From the NCBI GenBank assembly GCA_002360945.1, contig DERO01000031.1:1-64000 (forward strand): DNA of 64,000 bases. The letters are read 5' to 3'. The first letter of the stretch is position 1, and every line of letters begins with the position of its first letter. The stretch is from Leclercia adecarboxylata (lineage in GTDB: Bacteria; Pseudomonadota; Gammaproteobacteria; Enterobacterales; Enterobacteriaceae). Both the position numbers and the translations under genes were made by a program. The notes below the pieces were generated by a model. The model saw only the letters and a program-made list of their open reading frames with translations. It was not told the DNA's origin and did no database searches. Shown here in pieces: positions 19,667-28,899 of this stretch.

Positions 19667-21265
19667 ATGACTATTCCCTTTACCCGCTGGCCCGACGACT
19701 TCGCCCGCCGCTATCGTGAAAAAGGTTACTGGCAGGATCTGCCCCTGACGGAGATCCTGACCCGCCACGCCGACAGCGATGCGCTGGCGCTTATCGACGG
19801 CGAACGCCGCTTCACGTATCGCCAGCTCCAGCAGTCCGTTAATAACCTCGCAGCCGCGCTGCAGGCGCAGGGCGTCCAGCGGGGTGAAACCGCCCTGGTA
19901 CAACTTGGCAACGTCGCCGAGTTTTACATCACCTTTTTCGCGCTGTTGCAGGTGGGCGTGGCCCCGGTCAATGCGCTGTTCAGCCACCAGCGCAGCGAGC
20001 TGAACGCCTACGCCAGCCAGATTGAACCCGCGCTGCTGATTGCCGATCGTGCCCACGGGCTGTTTGCCGGCGACGACTTCCTCAACACCTTTGTCGATCA
20101 ACACCGCTCCGTGCGCATGGTGCTGCTGCGCGGCGAAGGGCTGGAAACAGAGATTGCTCGTCCGGCAGATAACTTTATCCCCGGCCCGACGCCGGCCGAT
20201 GAGGTGGCGTTCTTCCAGCTCTCCGGCGGTAGCACTGGCACACCGAAGCTGATCCCGCGTACCCATAACGACTACTACTACAGCATTCGTCGCAGCAACG
20301 AGATCTGCGGTATCAGTGCGCAAACCCGGTATCTGAACGCGTTACCTGCGGCGCACAACTTCGCGATGAGCTCTCCGGGCACGCTGGGGATCTTTATGGC
20401 CGGGGGGTGCGTGGTGCTGGCTAACGATCCGAGCGCCACGCTCTGCTTCCCGCTGATCGAACAGCATCAGATTACCGTCACCTCGCTGGTGCCACCGGCG
20501 GTCAGCCTCTGGCTGCAGGCTATCGCAGAAGGAGCAGGCAATGCCCAGTTGGCGTCGCTGCAACTGTTGCAGGTGGGCGGGGCGCGCCTCTCCGCTACGC
20601 TTGCCGCCCGTATTCCGGCGGAGATGGGCTGCCAGCTCCAGCAGGTGTTTGGCATGGCGGAAGGGCTGGTGAACTACACCGCGCTGGACGATGCCCCGGA
20701 ACGCATCATGAATACCCAGGGCCGCCCGATGTGCCCGGATGACGAAGTGTGGGTGGCCGACGAGCAGGGTAATCCACTGCCACGCGGCGAGGTGGGGCGT
20801 CTGATGACCCGCGGGCCCTATACCTTCCGCGGCTACTACAAGAGCCCCGAACACAACGCCAGCGCCTTTGATGCCAACGGCTTTTACTGCTCCGGAGATC
20901 TGATTGCCATTGACGAGCAGGGCTACATCACCGTACAGGGACGCGAGAAAGATCAGATCAACCGTGGCGGGGAAAAGATTGCCGCCGAAGAGGTGGAAAA
21001 CCTGCTCCTGCGCCACGAGGCGGTGATCCACGCCGCGCTGGTCAGCATGGAGGATAGCCTGCTGGGCGAGAAGAGCTGCGCGTATCTGGTGGTGAAACAG
21101 CCCCTGCGCGCGGTCGAGGTACGTCGCTTCCTGCGCGAGCAGGGCGTGGCTGAATTCAAACTGCCGGATCGCGTGGAGTGCCTGGAGGCACTGCCGCTGA
21201 CGCCAGTAGGCAAAGTCGATAAAAAACAATTACGCCTGTGGCTGGCCGAACGGGCGCAGGGCTGA
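19667..21265 (+). CDS. entE: 2,3-dihydroxybenzoate–AMP ligase
   Basis: EntE activates 2,3-dihydroxybenzoate with ATP and loads it onto the aryl carrier domain of EntB. The 532-residue member of the ANL adenylating superfamily has the P-loop-like [18 protein letters not shown], the aryl-acid pocket segment [13 protein letters not shown], the [18 protein letters not shown] hinge, and the catalytic lysine region [11 protein letters not shown] near the C-terminus. E. coli EntE is 536 residues. The start has an aaggatt ribosome site. Confidence 0.97.
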   Translation: MTIPFTRWPDDFARRYREKGYWQDLPLTEILTRHADSDALALIDGERRFTYRQLQQSVNNLAAALQAQGVQRGETALVQLGNVAEFYITFFALLQVGVAPVNALFSHQRSELNAYASQIEPALLIADRAHGLFAGDDFLNTFVDQHRSVRMVLLRGEGLETEIARPADNFIPGPTPADEVAFFQLSGGSTGTPKLIPRTHNDYYYSIRRSNEICGISAQTRYLNALPAAHNFAMSSPGTLGIFMAGGCVVLANDPSATLCFPLIEQHQITVTSLVPPAVSLWLQAIAEGAGNAQLASLQLLQVGGARLSATLAARIPAEMGCQLQQVFGMAEGLVNYTALDDAPERIMNTQGRPMCPDDEVWVADEQGNPLPRGEVGRLMTRGPYTFRGYYKSPEHNASAFDANGFYCSGDLIAIDEQGYITVQGREKDQINRGGEKIAAEEVENLLLRHEAVIHAALVSMEDSLLGEKSCAYLVVKQPLRAVEVRRFLREQGVAEFKLPDRVECLEALPLTPVGKVDKKQLRLWLAERAQG

Positions 21266-21275
21266 GGAGCAGAAG

Positions 21276-22130
21276 ATGGCAATTCCAAAATTAACCGGTT
21301 ACGCGCTGCCAGGCGCGGCAGATATGCCGACTAACAAAGTGAGCTGGACCATGGAGCCCGCGCGCGCCGCGCTGCTGATCCACGATATGCAGGAATACTT
21401 CCTGAACTTCTGGGGCGATAACTGCCCGATGATGGCCCAGGTGGTGGCGAACATTGCCCGCCTGCGCGACTACTGCAAACAGCACAATATTCCGGTCTAC
21501 TACACCGCGCAGCCGAAAGAGCAGAGCGATGAAGACCGCGCCCTGCTGAACGACATGTGGGGGCCGGGCCTGACCCGTTCCCCGGAGCAGCAGCGCATTG
21601 TCGCAGAGCTGACCCCGGATGAAGCCGACACCGTGCTGGTGAAGTGGCGCTACAGCGCGTTTCACCGCTCGCCGCTGGAGCAGATGCTCAAAGAGACCGG
21701 CCGCGACCAGCTGATCATCACCGGCGTGTACGCCCACATCGGCTGCATGACCACCGCCACCGACGCCTTTATGCGCGACATCCAGCCGTTCTTCGTCGCC
21801 GATGCGCTGGCGGACTTCACCCGCGACGAGCACCTGATGTCGCTCAAATACGTGGCCGGTCGCTCCGGGCGCGTGGTGACCACCGACGAACTGCTGCCGT
21901 CCCTTCCTGTCTCGAAAGCGGCGCTGCGCGAACTCATCCTGCCGCTGCTGGACGAGTCCGACGAGCCGATGGATGACGAAAACCTGATCGACTACGGTCT
22001 GGATTCGGTGCGGATGATGGCGCTGGCGGCGCGCTGGCGCAAAGTACATGGCGATATCGACTTCGTCATGCTGGCGAAAAACCCGACCCTCGATGCCTGG
22101 TGGGCACTGCTCTCCCGCGAGGTGAAATAA
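21276..22130 (+). CDS. entB: isochorismatase / aryl carrier protein
   Basis: EntB is bifunctional. The N-terminal isochorismatase domain (about 1–200; PARAALLIHDMQEYFLNFW, KWRYSAFHRSPLEQML, ITGVYAHIGCMTTATDAF) hydrolyses isochorismate to 2,3-dihydro-2,3-dihydroxybenzoate. The C-terminal aryl carrier domain bears Ser244 in DYGLDSVRMM, where EntD attaches phosphopantetheine. At 284 residues it is one shorter than E. coli EntB. Its TAA overlaps the entA ATG by one base. Confidence 0.97.
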   Translation: MAIPKLTGYALPGAADMPTNKVSWTMEPARAALLIHDMQEYFLNFWGDNCPMMAQVVANIARLRDYCKQHNIPVYYTAQPKEQSDEDRALLNDMWGPGLTRSPEQQRIVAELTPDEADTVLVKWRYSAFHRSPLEQMLKETGRDQLIITGVYAHIGCMTTATDAFMRDIQPFFVADALADFTRDEHLMSLKYVAGRSGRVVTTDELLPSLPVSKAALRELILPLLDESDEPMDDENLIDYGLDSVRMMALAARWRKVHGDIDFVMLAKNPTLDAWWALLSREVK

Positions 22131-22885
22131 TGGCTACGTTCGATTTCGCCGGGAAAACCGTCTGGGTGACCGGGGCCGGTAAAGGCATCGGTTACGCCAC
22201 CGCGCGGGCATTTGCGGAGGCGGGCGCGCAGGTGACCGGCTTTGACGTCGACTTCCCGCAGGCGAACTATCCCTTTGCCACCGAAGTGCTGAACGTGGCG
22301 GACGCGGTTCAGGTTCACGAGGTCTGTGGGCGTCTGCTGGCCACGATCGAACGTCTGGATGTGCTGGTCAATGCCGCCGGGATCCTGCGGATGGGGGCGA
22401 CGGACCAGCTCTCGCAGGACGACTGGCAGGAGACCTTTGCGGTCAACGTCGGCGGGGCATTTAACCTGTTTCAGCAGACGATGGGCCAGTTCCGTCGTCA
22501 GCAGGGCGGGGCGATTGTCACCGTGGCCTCCGACGCGGCCCATACGCCGCGCATCGGCATGAGCGCCTACGGTGCCTCGAAAGCGGCGCTGAAAAGCCTG
22601 GCCCTGACCGTCGGCCTCGAGCTGGCGGGCAGCGGTGTGCGCTGTAATCTGGTCTCGCCAGGCTCGACCGACACCGACATGCAGCGCACCCTGTGGGTGA
22701 GCGATGACGCCGAACAGCTGCGTATTCGCGGCTTTGGTGAGCAGTTCAAGCTCGGCATTCCGCTGGGTAAAATTGCCCGCCCGCAGGAGATTGCGCATAC
22801 CGTGCTGTTCCTCGCCTCCGACCTCGCCAGCCACATCACCTTGCAGGACATCGTGGTGGACGGCGGCTCCACGCTGGGGGCCTAG
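22130..22885 (+). CDS. entA: 2,3-dihydro-2,3-dihydroxybenzoate dehydrogenase
   Basis: EntA oxidises 2,3-dihydro-2,3-dihydroxybenzoate to 2,3-dihydroxybenzoate with NAD+. The 251-residue short-chain dehydrogenase has GAGKGIGYA (nucleotide binding), NAAG, a catalytic Ser and the YGASK motif. The start at 22130 overlaps the entB stop (TAATG); a longer reading to 22100 lies inside entB. It ends with TAG directly abutting the entH ATG. Confidence 0.96.
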   Translation: MATFDFAGKTVWVTGAGKGIGYATARAFAEAGAQVTGFDVDFPQANYPFATEVLNVADAVQVHEVCGRLLATIERLDVLVNAAGILRMGATDQLSQDDWQETFAVNVGGAFNLFQQTMGQFRRQQGGAIVTVASDAAHTPRIGMSAYGASKAALKSLALTVGLELAGSGVRCNLVSPGSTDTDMQRTLWVSDDAEQLRIRGFGEQFKLGIPLGKIARPQEIAHTVLFLASDLASHITLQDIVVDGGSTLGA

Positions 22886-23299
<414 letters not shown>

Positions 23300-23304
23300 G
23301 CTAC

Positions 23305-23395
23305 GCGATGTTGCCTGGTGGCGGCTTCGCCTTACCCGGTCTACGGTTCGGGGTTATTGTAGGCCCGGTAAGCGCAGCGCCACCGGGCATTTCGT
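23305..23395. repeat. REP-type palindromes after entH
   Basis: Two oppositely oriented units are seen: gcctggtggcggcttcgccttacccgg... (23310–23340) and taggcccggtaagcgcagcgccaccgggc (23360–23388). Confidence 0.8.
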
Positions 23396-23424
23396 GCACC
23401 AAAGTAACTACTTCATTCTGGGTG

Positions 23425-23562
23425 AAAGTGATCGGCTTAACACTGTTATGTAAATGACTGGTTGGATGTCTGTTTTTCCATGTGGTTGAGTTGTTAAATC
23501 TTAAGCGAGTGTTATAGATACAAAATGTAACATCTCACTTCTGCGATGATGGAAACCATATC
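23425..23562 (+). promoter_or_regulatory. cstA promoter and leader
   Basis: A possible CRP site (AAGTGATCGGCTTAACAC, near 23426–23443) precedes a -10-like TATAGA near 23513. The leader contains ATGGA just before the start codon, the kind of GGA element CsrA binds. E. coli cstA is under CRP and CsrA control. All three sites are weak matches read by eye. Confidence 0.35.
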
Positions 23563-25668
23563 ATGAACAACTCAGGGAAATACCTCATCTGGGCAGGGCT
23601 CTCCGTGGTGGGTGCCTTTGCGCTGGGCTATATCGCCCTCAACCGCGGGGAACAGATCAATGCGCTGTGGATAGTCGTCGCAGCGGTCTGTATCTATCTC
23701 ATTGCCTATCGTTTTTACGGCCAGTATATCGCCCGTAACGTGCTCTCCGTCGACCCGACGCGCATGACGCCGGCGGTGCGGCATAACGACGGTCTGGACT
23801 ATGTGCCGACCGACAAAAAAGTGCTGTTCGGTCACCATTTTGCCGCCATCGCCGGGGCCGGGCCGCTGGTGGGGCCGGTGCTTGCCGCGCAGATGGGCTA
23901 TCTGCCGGGGATGATCTGGATCCTCGCCGGGGTGGTGCTGGCCGGTGCGGTGCAGGACTTTATGGTGTTGTTCGTCTCCACCCGCCGCGACGGCCGTTCG
24001 CTCGGCGAGCTGGTGAAAGAGGAGATGGGCCCGACCGCCGGGGTCATTGCCCTGATAGCGACCTTTATGATCATGGTGATTATCCTCGCGGTGTTGGCGA
24101 TGATCGTGGTGAAAGCCCTGACCCACAGCCCGTGGGGGACATACACCGTTGCCTTCACCATTCCGCTGGCGATCTTCATGGGGATCTACATTCGCTATCT
24201 GCGCCCGGGGCGCATTGGCGAAGTGTCGGTGATTGGCCTGTTCTTCCTGGTGTTCGCCATTATCTCCGGCGGCTGGGTGGCCGAAAGCCCGACCTGGGCT
24301 CCGTACTTTGACTTTACCGGCGTACAGCTGACCTGGATGCTGGTGGGCTATGGCTTTGTGGCGGCGGTTCTGCCGGTGTGGCTGCTGCTGGCCCCGCGCG
24401 ATTACCTCTCCACCTTCCTGAAAATCGGCACCATCATCGGCCTGGCGATTGGCATTCTGATTATGCGCCCGACCCTGACCATGCCTGCGGTGACCAAATT
24501 CATTGACGGTACCGGCCCGGTCTGGACCGGCAATATGTTCCCGTTCCTGTTTATCACCATCGCCTGTGGCGCGGTGTCTGGCTTCCATGCTCTGATCGCT
24601 TCCGGCACCACGCCGAAGATGCTGGCCAATGAGAGTCAGGCCTGCCTGATCGGCTACGGTGGCATGCTGATGGAGTCCTTCGTCGCCATTATGGCGCTGG
24701 TGTCGGCCTGCATTATCGATCCGGGCGTCTACTTTGCGATGAACAGCCCGATGGCGGTGCTGGCCCCGGCTGGGACGGCGGACGTGGTGGCTTCTGCAGC
24801 ACAGGTGGTCAGCGGCTGGGGCTTTGCCATTACCCCGGACACCCTGACACAGATTGCCAATGAGGTGGGCGAGCAGTCGATTATCTCCCGTGCGGGCGGT
24901 GCCCCGACCCTGGCGGTGGGGATGGCCTACATTCTGCACGGCGCGCTGGGCGGCCTGATGGATGTGTCGTTCTGGTATCACTTTGCGATCCTGTTCGAGG
25001 CCCTGTTTATCCTGACGGCGGTGGATGCGGGCACCCGCGCCGCGCGCTTTATGCTGCAGGATCTGCTGGGGGTGATTTCACCTAACCTGAAGCGCACCGA
25101 ATCGCTGCCGGCCAACCTGCTGGCAACGGCCCTGTGCGTGCTGGCGTGGGGGTACTTCCTGCATCAGGGGGTGGTCGATCCGCTGGGCGGCATCAACACC
25201 CTGTGGCCGCTGTTCGGGATCGCAAACCAGATGCTGGCCGGTATGGCGCTGATGCTCTGCGCGGTGGTGCTGTTCAAGATGAAACGTCAGCGTTACGCCT
25301 GGGTGGCCCTGGTGCCAACGGCCTGGCTGCTGATCTGTACCCTGACCGCTGGCTGGCAGAAAGCCTTCAGCCCGGATAACAAAGTGGGCTTCCTTGCTAT
25401 CGCCAACAAGTTCCAGGCGATGATCGACAGCGGCAAAATCCCGGCGCAGTACACCGAGTCGCAGCTGTCACAGCTGGTGTTTAACAACCGTCTGGATGCC
25501 GGGCTGACCATCTTCTTTATGGTGGTGGTTGTGGTGCTGGCGCTGTATTCTCTCAAGACCGCGCTGGCTGCCCTGAAACAGGACAAGCCAACGGCGAAAG
25601 AGACGCCGTATCAGCCGATGCCTGCCAACTATGAAGAGATTGTGACCCAGGCGAAAAGTGCCCATTAA
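23563..25668 (+). CDS. cstA: carbon starvation protein A (peptide/pyruvate transporter family)
   Basis: CstA is an inner-membrane transporter made on carbon starvation; E. coli CstA has been linked to peptide uptake and pyruvate transport. The 701 residues equal the E. coli length and the sequence is nearly identical along its whole length, with 16 or more hydrophobic segments. Characteristic blocks include RHNDGLDYVPTDKKVLFGHH, GMIWILAGVVLAGAVQDF and GGAPTLAVGMAYILHG. ybdD follows after a REP-filled gap, and the pair are probably co-transcribed as elsewhere in the family. Confidence 0.96.
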   Translation: MNNSGKYLIWAGLSVVGAFALGYIALNRGEQINALWIVVAAVCIYLIAYRFYGQYIARNVLSVDPTRMTPAVRHNDGLDYVPTDKKVLFGHHFAAIAGAGPLVGPVLAAQMGYLPGMIWILAGVVLAGAVQDFMVLFVSTRRDGRSLGELVKEEMGPTAGVIALIATFMIMVIILAVLAMIVVKALTHSPWGTYTVAFTIPLAIFMGIYIRYLRPGRIGEVSVIGLFFLVFAIISGGWVAESPTWAPYFDFTGVQLTWMLVGYGFVAAVLPVWLLLAPRDYLSTFLKIGTIIGLAIGILIMRPTLTMPAVTKFIDGTGPVWTGNMFPFLFITIACGAVSGFHALIASGTTPKMLANESQACLIGYGGMLMESFVAIMALVSACIIDPGVYFAMNSPMAVLAPAGTADVVASAAQVVSGWGFAITPDTLTQIANEVGEQSIISRAGGAPTLAVGMAYILHGALGGLMDVSFWYHFAILFEALFILTAVDAGTRAARFMLQDLLGVISPNLKRTESLPANLLATALCVLAWGYFLHQGVVDPLGGINTLWPLFGIANQMLAGMALMLCAVVLFKMKRQRYAWVALVPTAWLLICTLTAGWQKAFSPDNKVGFLAIANKFQAMIDSGKIPAQYTESQLSQLVFNNRLDAGLTIFFMVVVVVLALYSLKTALAALKQDKPTAKETPYQPMPANYEEIVTQAKSAH

Positions 25669-25671
25669 AGA

Positions 25672-25760
25672 CAATGCCGGGTGGCGCTTGCGCTTACCCG
25701 GCCTACGATCCTTATCCCCCTCTCCCTTTGGGAGAGGGTTAGGGTGAGGGGAAACAACGA
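25672..25760. repeat. REP-type palindromes between cstA and ybdD
   Basis: A gccgggtggcgcttgcgcttacccggcc unit (25678–25705) is followed by ccctctccctttgggagagggttagggtgagggg (25719–25752). Confidence 0.8.
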
Positions 25761-25771
25761 GAAACCGAATT

Positions 25772-25969
25772 ATGTTCGACACCCTATCCAAAGCAGGTAA
25801 GTACTTAGGCCAGGCCGCAAAAATGATGATCGGCGTGCCGGACTACGACAACTACGTTGAGCATATGCGCGTCAACCATCCTGACCAGACCCCGATGACT
25901 TACGAAGCATTCTTCCGCGATCGCCAGGACGCCCGCTACGGCGCCAAAGGCGGGGCGAAGTGCTGTTAA
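25772..25969 (+). CDS. ybdD: YbdD/YjiX family small protein, CstA partner
   Basis: This 65-residue protein ([19 protein letters not shown]...) contains the family core [36 protein letters not shown] and ends GGAKCC. YbdD/YjiX proteins are encoded beside CstA-type transporters and are needed for, or support, their transport activity. Its stop TAA shares bases with the stop of the convergent antitoxin gene (TTAA), so the two transcripts overlap. Confidence 0.93.
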   Translation: MFDTLSKAGKYLGQAAKMMIGVPDYDNYVEHMRVNHPDQTPMTYEAFFRDRQDARYGAKGGAKCC

Positions 25970-26370
25970 CCCTCTTTAGGCAGGTAAAGGCTGATCTGCT
26001 CTTGTTTACAGCCGTAAATAGCCGCCAGTTTTTCACGGGTGCGTTTCTGCGGACGGGAGTCAACGGCTTCCAGCTGTGACACGGCGGACTGACTGATGCC
26101 CAGTTTGTCGGCTACCTCCTGTTGCGATAAACCGCGATGAATGCGCCAGGCAGCCTGCAGGCTGACGTTTTCGCTGTGCATCAGGTTGCAAACTTCCCCC
26201 GGTAAACCGACATTGTCATAAATGTCTGATTCGTATGGGATATCCTCCCACTCGTTTTCATCCTCGTCATCGTACTCCAGCATGGCTAAGCGCATGTGGA
26301 AATATTCGCTGTAAGGAATGACGGCATATTGCGCCTTTCCTTCTTCATCCTTAATTATCTGAACAGCCAT
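25966..26370 (-). CDS. Xre-type antitoxin with N-terminal extension
   Basis: This 134-residue protein has a C-terminal helix-turn-helix of the Cro/CI (Xre) type: [24 protein letters not shown]. An acidic N-terminal part ([18 protein letters not shown]) probably wraps the toxin. It is second in a two-gene unit whose first gene encodes a RelE/ParE toxin; the genes overlap by 20 bases. I choose the ATG at 26370 ([11 protein letters not shown]) over 26388. By analogy with HigBA-like pairs it should neutralise the toxin and repress the operon. The pair is more AT-rich than its neighbours and sits in the cstA-ybdD to ybdH interval, suggesting acquisition. Confidence 0.8.
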   Translation of the reverse strand: MAVQIIKDEEGKAQYAVIPYSEYFHMRLAMLEYDDEDENEWEDIPYESDIYDNVGLPGEVCNLMHSENVSLQAAWRIHRGLSQQEVADKLGISQSAVSQLEAVDSRPQKRTREKLAAIYGCKQEQISLYLPKEG

Positions 26371-26647
26371 ATTCCGTATGCTCCTCATGTAGATAAGTAG
26401 TGGTTGTCCGACGCTTTACTGAAACAACGTAACAGGCATCACTGAACTGATTCGCTAAGGTGTAGATGACTCTGTAATCACCCAGTCGCAATCGATAGTG
26501 ATCCTGGGGCGAGGATAATTTTTTGATATCCGCTACCGGAGCGGCGTTGTCATCCAACCCTGCCAGTCTGGATTCAATTCGTTTTCGATATCGGGGATCA
26601 ATTTTAGCCAACTGCTTCTCTGCAGTTTTTGACCACACAATCTTCAT
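26351..26647 (-). CDS. RelE/ParE-family toxin
   Basis: This 98-residue basic protein starts MKIVWSKTAEKQLAKIDPRYRKRI, a typical RelE/ParE opening. It has the core DHYRLRLGDYRVIYTL, where conserved Arg and Tyr residues lie, and a C-terminal KRRTTTTY. RelE enzymes cut mRNA on the ribosome, whereas ParE proteins poison gyrase; sequence alone does not decide between them, though the RLRLGDYRVIY core looks RelE-like. The ATG at 26647 has ggaggt upstream. It precedes and overlaps its antitoxin gene. Confidence 0.8.
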   Translation of the reverse strand: MKIVWSKTAEKQLAKIDPRYRKRIESRLAGLDDNAAPVADIKKLSSPQDHYRLRLGDYRVIYTLANQFSDACYVVSVKRRTTTTYLHEEHTEYGCSDN

Positions 26648-26789
26648 CCGTACCTCCACTGTACGCCCGCACAAAATATAAGGGAATAATAAGACTATTA
26701 GATAAATTCTGAATGTCTTATGGGGTACTGTAGGGCGGGGATCGGCGCGGAAAAACGGGCAAAAAGCGGATTGTCGAGGCGGGTCGAAA

Positions 26790-26815
26790 ACGCCTCTGCC
26801 AGTCGACAGAGGCAT
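26790..26815. terminator. hairpin after the SDR gene
   Basis: GCCTCTG...CAGAGGC (26792–26813) forms a compact palindrome between the SDR gene (minus strand, ending 26838) and the toxin gene. There is no clear T-run, so it may be a weak terminator. Confidence 0.35.
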
Positions 26816-26837
26816 GCATAACCTTTGCGAGCAGGCG

Positions 26838-27581
26838 TCAGGCGTTCAGGCCGCCGTCCACATCCAGACCGGTGCCGGAGATCTGCCCGGCGGCAGGGCT
26901 GGCGAGGAAAGTTACCGCGGCGGCGATATCTTCCGGCTGGCCGTAGTGCCCGGTGGCTATGAGCTGACGCTGGGATGCGGCCTGCACACCGTCCTCCGGG
27001 TTCATATCACTGTTGGTGGGGCCAGGGTGGACCAGATTGACGGTAATGCCGCGCGGGCCGAGGTCGCGCGCCAGTCCGCGGGTCAGGGAGTTGAGCGCCG
27101 ATTTGGTCATCGAATAGACCGCGATACCCGGCTGGGCAACGCGGTTGGCCAGACAGCTGCCGATGTTGATGATCCGTCCGCCGTCGGACATATGCACCAG
27201 CGCGGCCTGGGTGGCGATCACCACCCCGCGAATATTGACGTTAATCAGGGCATCAATGTCCGCCAGGGTCATCGATTCCAGCGGGCCGCCGCGCGCAATC
27301 CCGGCGTTATTCACCAGAATATCCAGCCCGCCCAGGGTGCGCGCCGCATGGGTGACGGCATCCTGAATGGCCTCTGCGCTGGCGCTGTCGGCCTGAATCG
27401 CCTCGCTGAGGCGACCCAGCCCTGTAATTTCATCGGCAACGGCCTGGGCTTTATCGGCGGATTTCTCGTAGGTGATAACCACATCGGCACCCGCCCGGGC
27501 CAGCGAGAGCGCAATGGCGCGCCCTAAACCCCGGCTGGCCCCGGTAACCAGCGCCTTCTTACCTGTTAAATCGATCTGCAT
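26838..27581 (-). CDS. short-chain dehydrogenase/reductase, BdcA-like
   Basis: This is a 247-residue classical SDR with the NADP-binding GASRGLGRA, NNAG (LDILVNNAGIARGG), a catalytic Ser (NIGSCLANR) and YSMTK. It resembles E. coli BdcA and similar 3-oxoacyl reductase-like enzymes, but the true substrate is unknown. It stands between ybdH and the toxin–antitoxin unit with separate spacing, apparently as a single-gene unit. It is not part of the E. coli ybdD–ybdH neighbourhood as I remember it. Confidence 0.85.
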   Translation of the reverse strand: MQIDLTGKKALVTGASRGLGRAIALSLARAGADVVITYEKSADKAQAVADEITGLGRLSEAIQADSASAEAIQDAVTHAARTLGGLDILVNNAGIARGGPLESMTLADIDALINVNIRGVVIATQAALVHMSDGGRIINIGSCLANRVAQPGIAVYSMTKSALNSLTRGLARDLGPRGITVNLVHPGPTNSDMNPEDGVQAASQRQLIATGHYGQPEDIAAAVTFLASPAAGQISGTGLDVDGGLNA

Positions 27582-27649
27582 GATGACCTCAACTTAAGTG
27601 ATGAGAACCCTCATTAGGTATAGAAGGCGCATGTCCGGCGTCAATGCGC

Positions 27650-28738
27650 TTAGCGACTGAGGTTTTCCACTTTCTCAAACGCGGCGCGCAGGAGCTCCGG
27701 CGTCAGGGCGATGGGCAGGGCGTGGATCGACTCCACCGGGCGCAGAGTATGAGAGATCACCCGATCCAGCTCGTCGCGGTTGTGGATGTCCACCTCCAGC
27801 GCGCGCAGGGTGGTGGGCAGGTTAAAGCGCTGGTACGCCGCGACCAGCTCGCGTAGCACCTCGTCCTGGCCGAGCAGGGCGCTCTGCACCAGAATGCCGT
27901 AGGCCACTTTGGTGCCGTGGAGGAACTGCGCGGTCTGCGGCAGCACCGTCAGGCCGTTATGCACCGCATGCGCCGCCGCCACGCGGGTGTAGCGTTCCCC
28001 GAGGCCGCCGACCATGCCGCCACCGGCGATAATGGCGTCCACCACGTCATGAAACTCCCGGGTCACCTCGCGGCGCGTCTGGTCTGCCAGCGCCTGCTCG
28101 CTCTGTTCCAGCAGCACGTCGCGGATCGCCAGCGCACCGTTAATGCCGAGCCTGACCGTCAGCGGCAGCTGTTCGGGCTGCGGGGCCAGCACCACCGCTT
28201 CATACCATTTCGCCAGGGTATCGCCGATCCCCGCCAACAGGTATTCCGCCGGGGCGTTAAGAATAATTTCCGGCTCGACCAGCACCAGGTAGTTGGCATC
28301 GTCAAAAATCTCAAAGTGCAGCGCCTGCCCGGCATTGTTGTACCACACCGACAGCGGAGTCCAGGCGGCACAGGTGGCGGCGATGGTCGGAATGGCAACC
28401 ACCGGCAGACCCAGACGACGGGCCACCGCTTTGGCGGTATCCAGCAGCGCGCCGCCGCCGACGCCAATCACCACGCTGCGATCCGCCCCGGAAGCCTCGG
28501 CAAGCTGATTGACATCGTGCTCGCTGCAGTGGCCTTTAAACAGCAGATGTTTGGCTCCCTCTGTATTGAAACTCTCAGGCAGGAAGGGTTGAGCCCCGGT
28601 AAGGGCGCGTTCACCGTAGATCCATACCGCCCGGGAGAGCTGCTCCGGGGTGAAAAAAGCGTCCAGGCGGGCAAGGGCCCCGCGATGGGAGTAGTAGTTG
28701 GCCGGGCCGGGAACGACGCGGATATCGGTGTTGCTCAT
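27650..28738 (-). CDS. ybdH: hydroxycarboxylate dehydrogenase A (iron-containing ADH family)
   Basis: YbdH (HcxA) is an NAD(P)H-dependent oxidoreductase of the glycerol-dehydrogenase-like family that reduces 2-oxo acids such as 2-oxobutanoate in E. coli. The start at 28738 gives 362 residues, the E. coli length. Visible are the GVGGGALLDTAKAVA nucleotide loop and metal-ligand His residues in the C-terminal half (VAAAHAVHNGL, FLHGTKVAYG). It is divergent from the second ABC importer, and the shared intergenic region holds two MetJ-like boxes. This fits a role next to methionine metabolism, where 2-oxo acids such as 4-methylthio-2-oxobutanoate occur. Confidence 0.92.
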   Translation of the reverse strand: MSNTDIRVVPGPANYYSHRGALARLDAFFTPEQLSRAVWIYGERALTGAQPFLPESFNTEGAKHLLFKGHCSEHDVNQLAEASGADRSVVIGVGGGALLDTAKAVARRLGLPVVAIPTIAATCAAWTPLSVWYNNAGQALHFEIFDDANYLVLVEPEIILNAPAEYLLAGIGDTLAKWYEAVVLAPQPEQLPLTVRLGINGALAIRDVLLEQSEQALADQTRREVTREFHDVVDAIIAGGGMVGGLGERYTRVAAAHAVHNGLTVLPQTAQFLHGTKVAYGILVQSALLGQDEVLRELVAAYQRFNLPTTLRALEVDIHNRDELDRVISHTLRPVESIHALPIALTPELLRAAFEKVENLSR

Positions 28739-28780
28739 GATGTTGTCCTTTTTATGAAGCGCTAACCCGATGTTATGGCT

Positions 28781-28796
28781 AGACATCCAGATGGCT
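28781..28796. promoter_or_regulatory. two tandem MetJ-like boxes between ybdH and the importer
   Basis: AGACATCC (28781–28788) and AGATGGCT (28789–28796) each match 6 of 8 bases of the met box AGACGTCT and are exactly adjacent, as MetJ dimers require. The site is placed to control both ybdH and the ABC importer operon. Confidence 0.6.
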
Positions 28797-28899
28797 AATA
28801 CTATTTTGCTTTATCTTATGCTTTTTCCTTCGTTGCCAGCCAGTCCCGGCTGTGAAAAATTCCATAAATCAAAAGATTAATGATAAGGGATCGCAGCGA

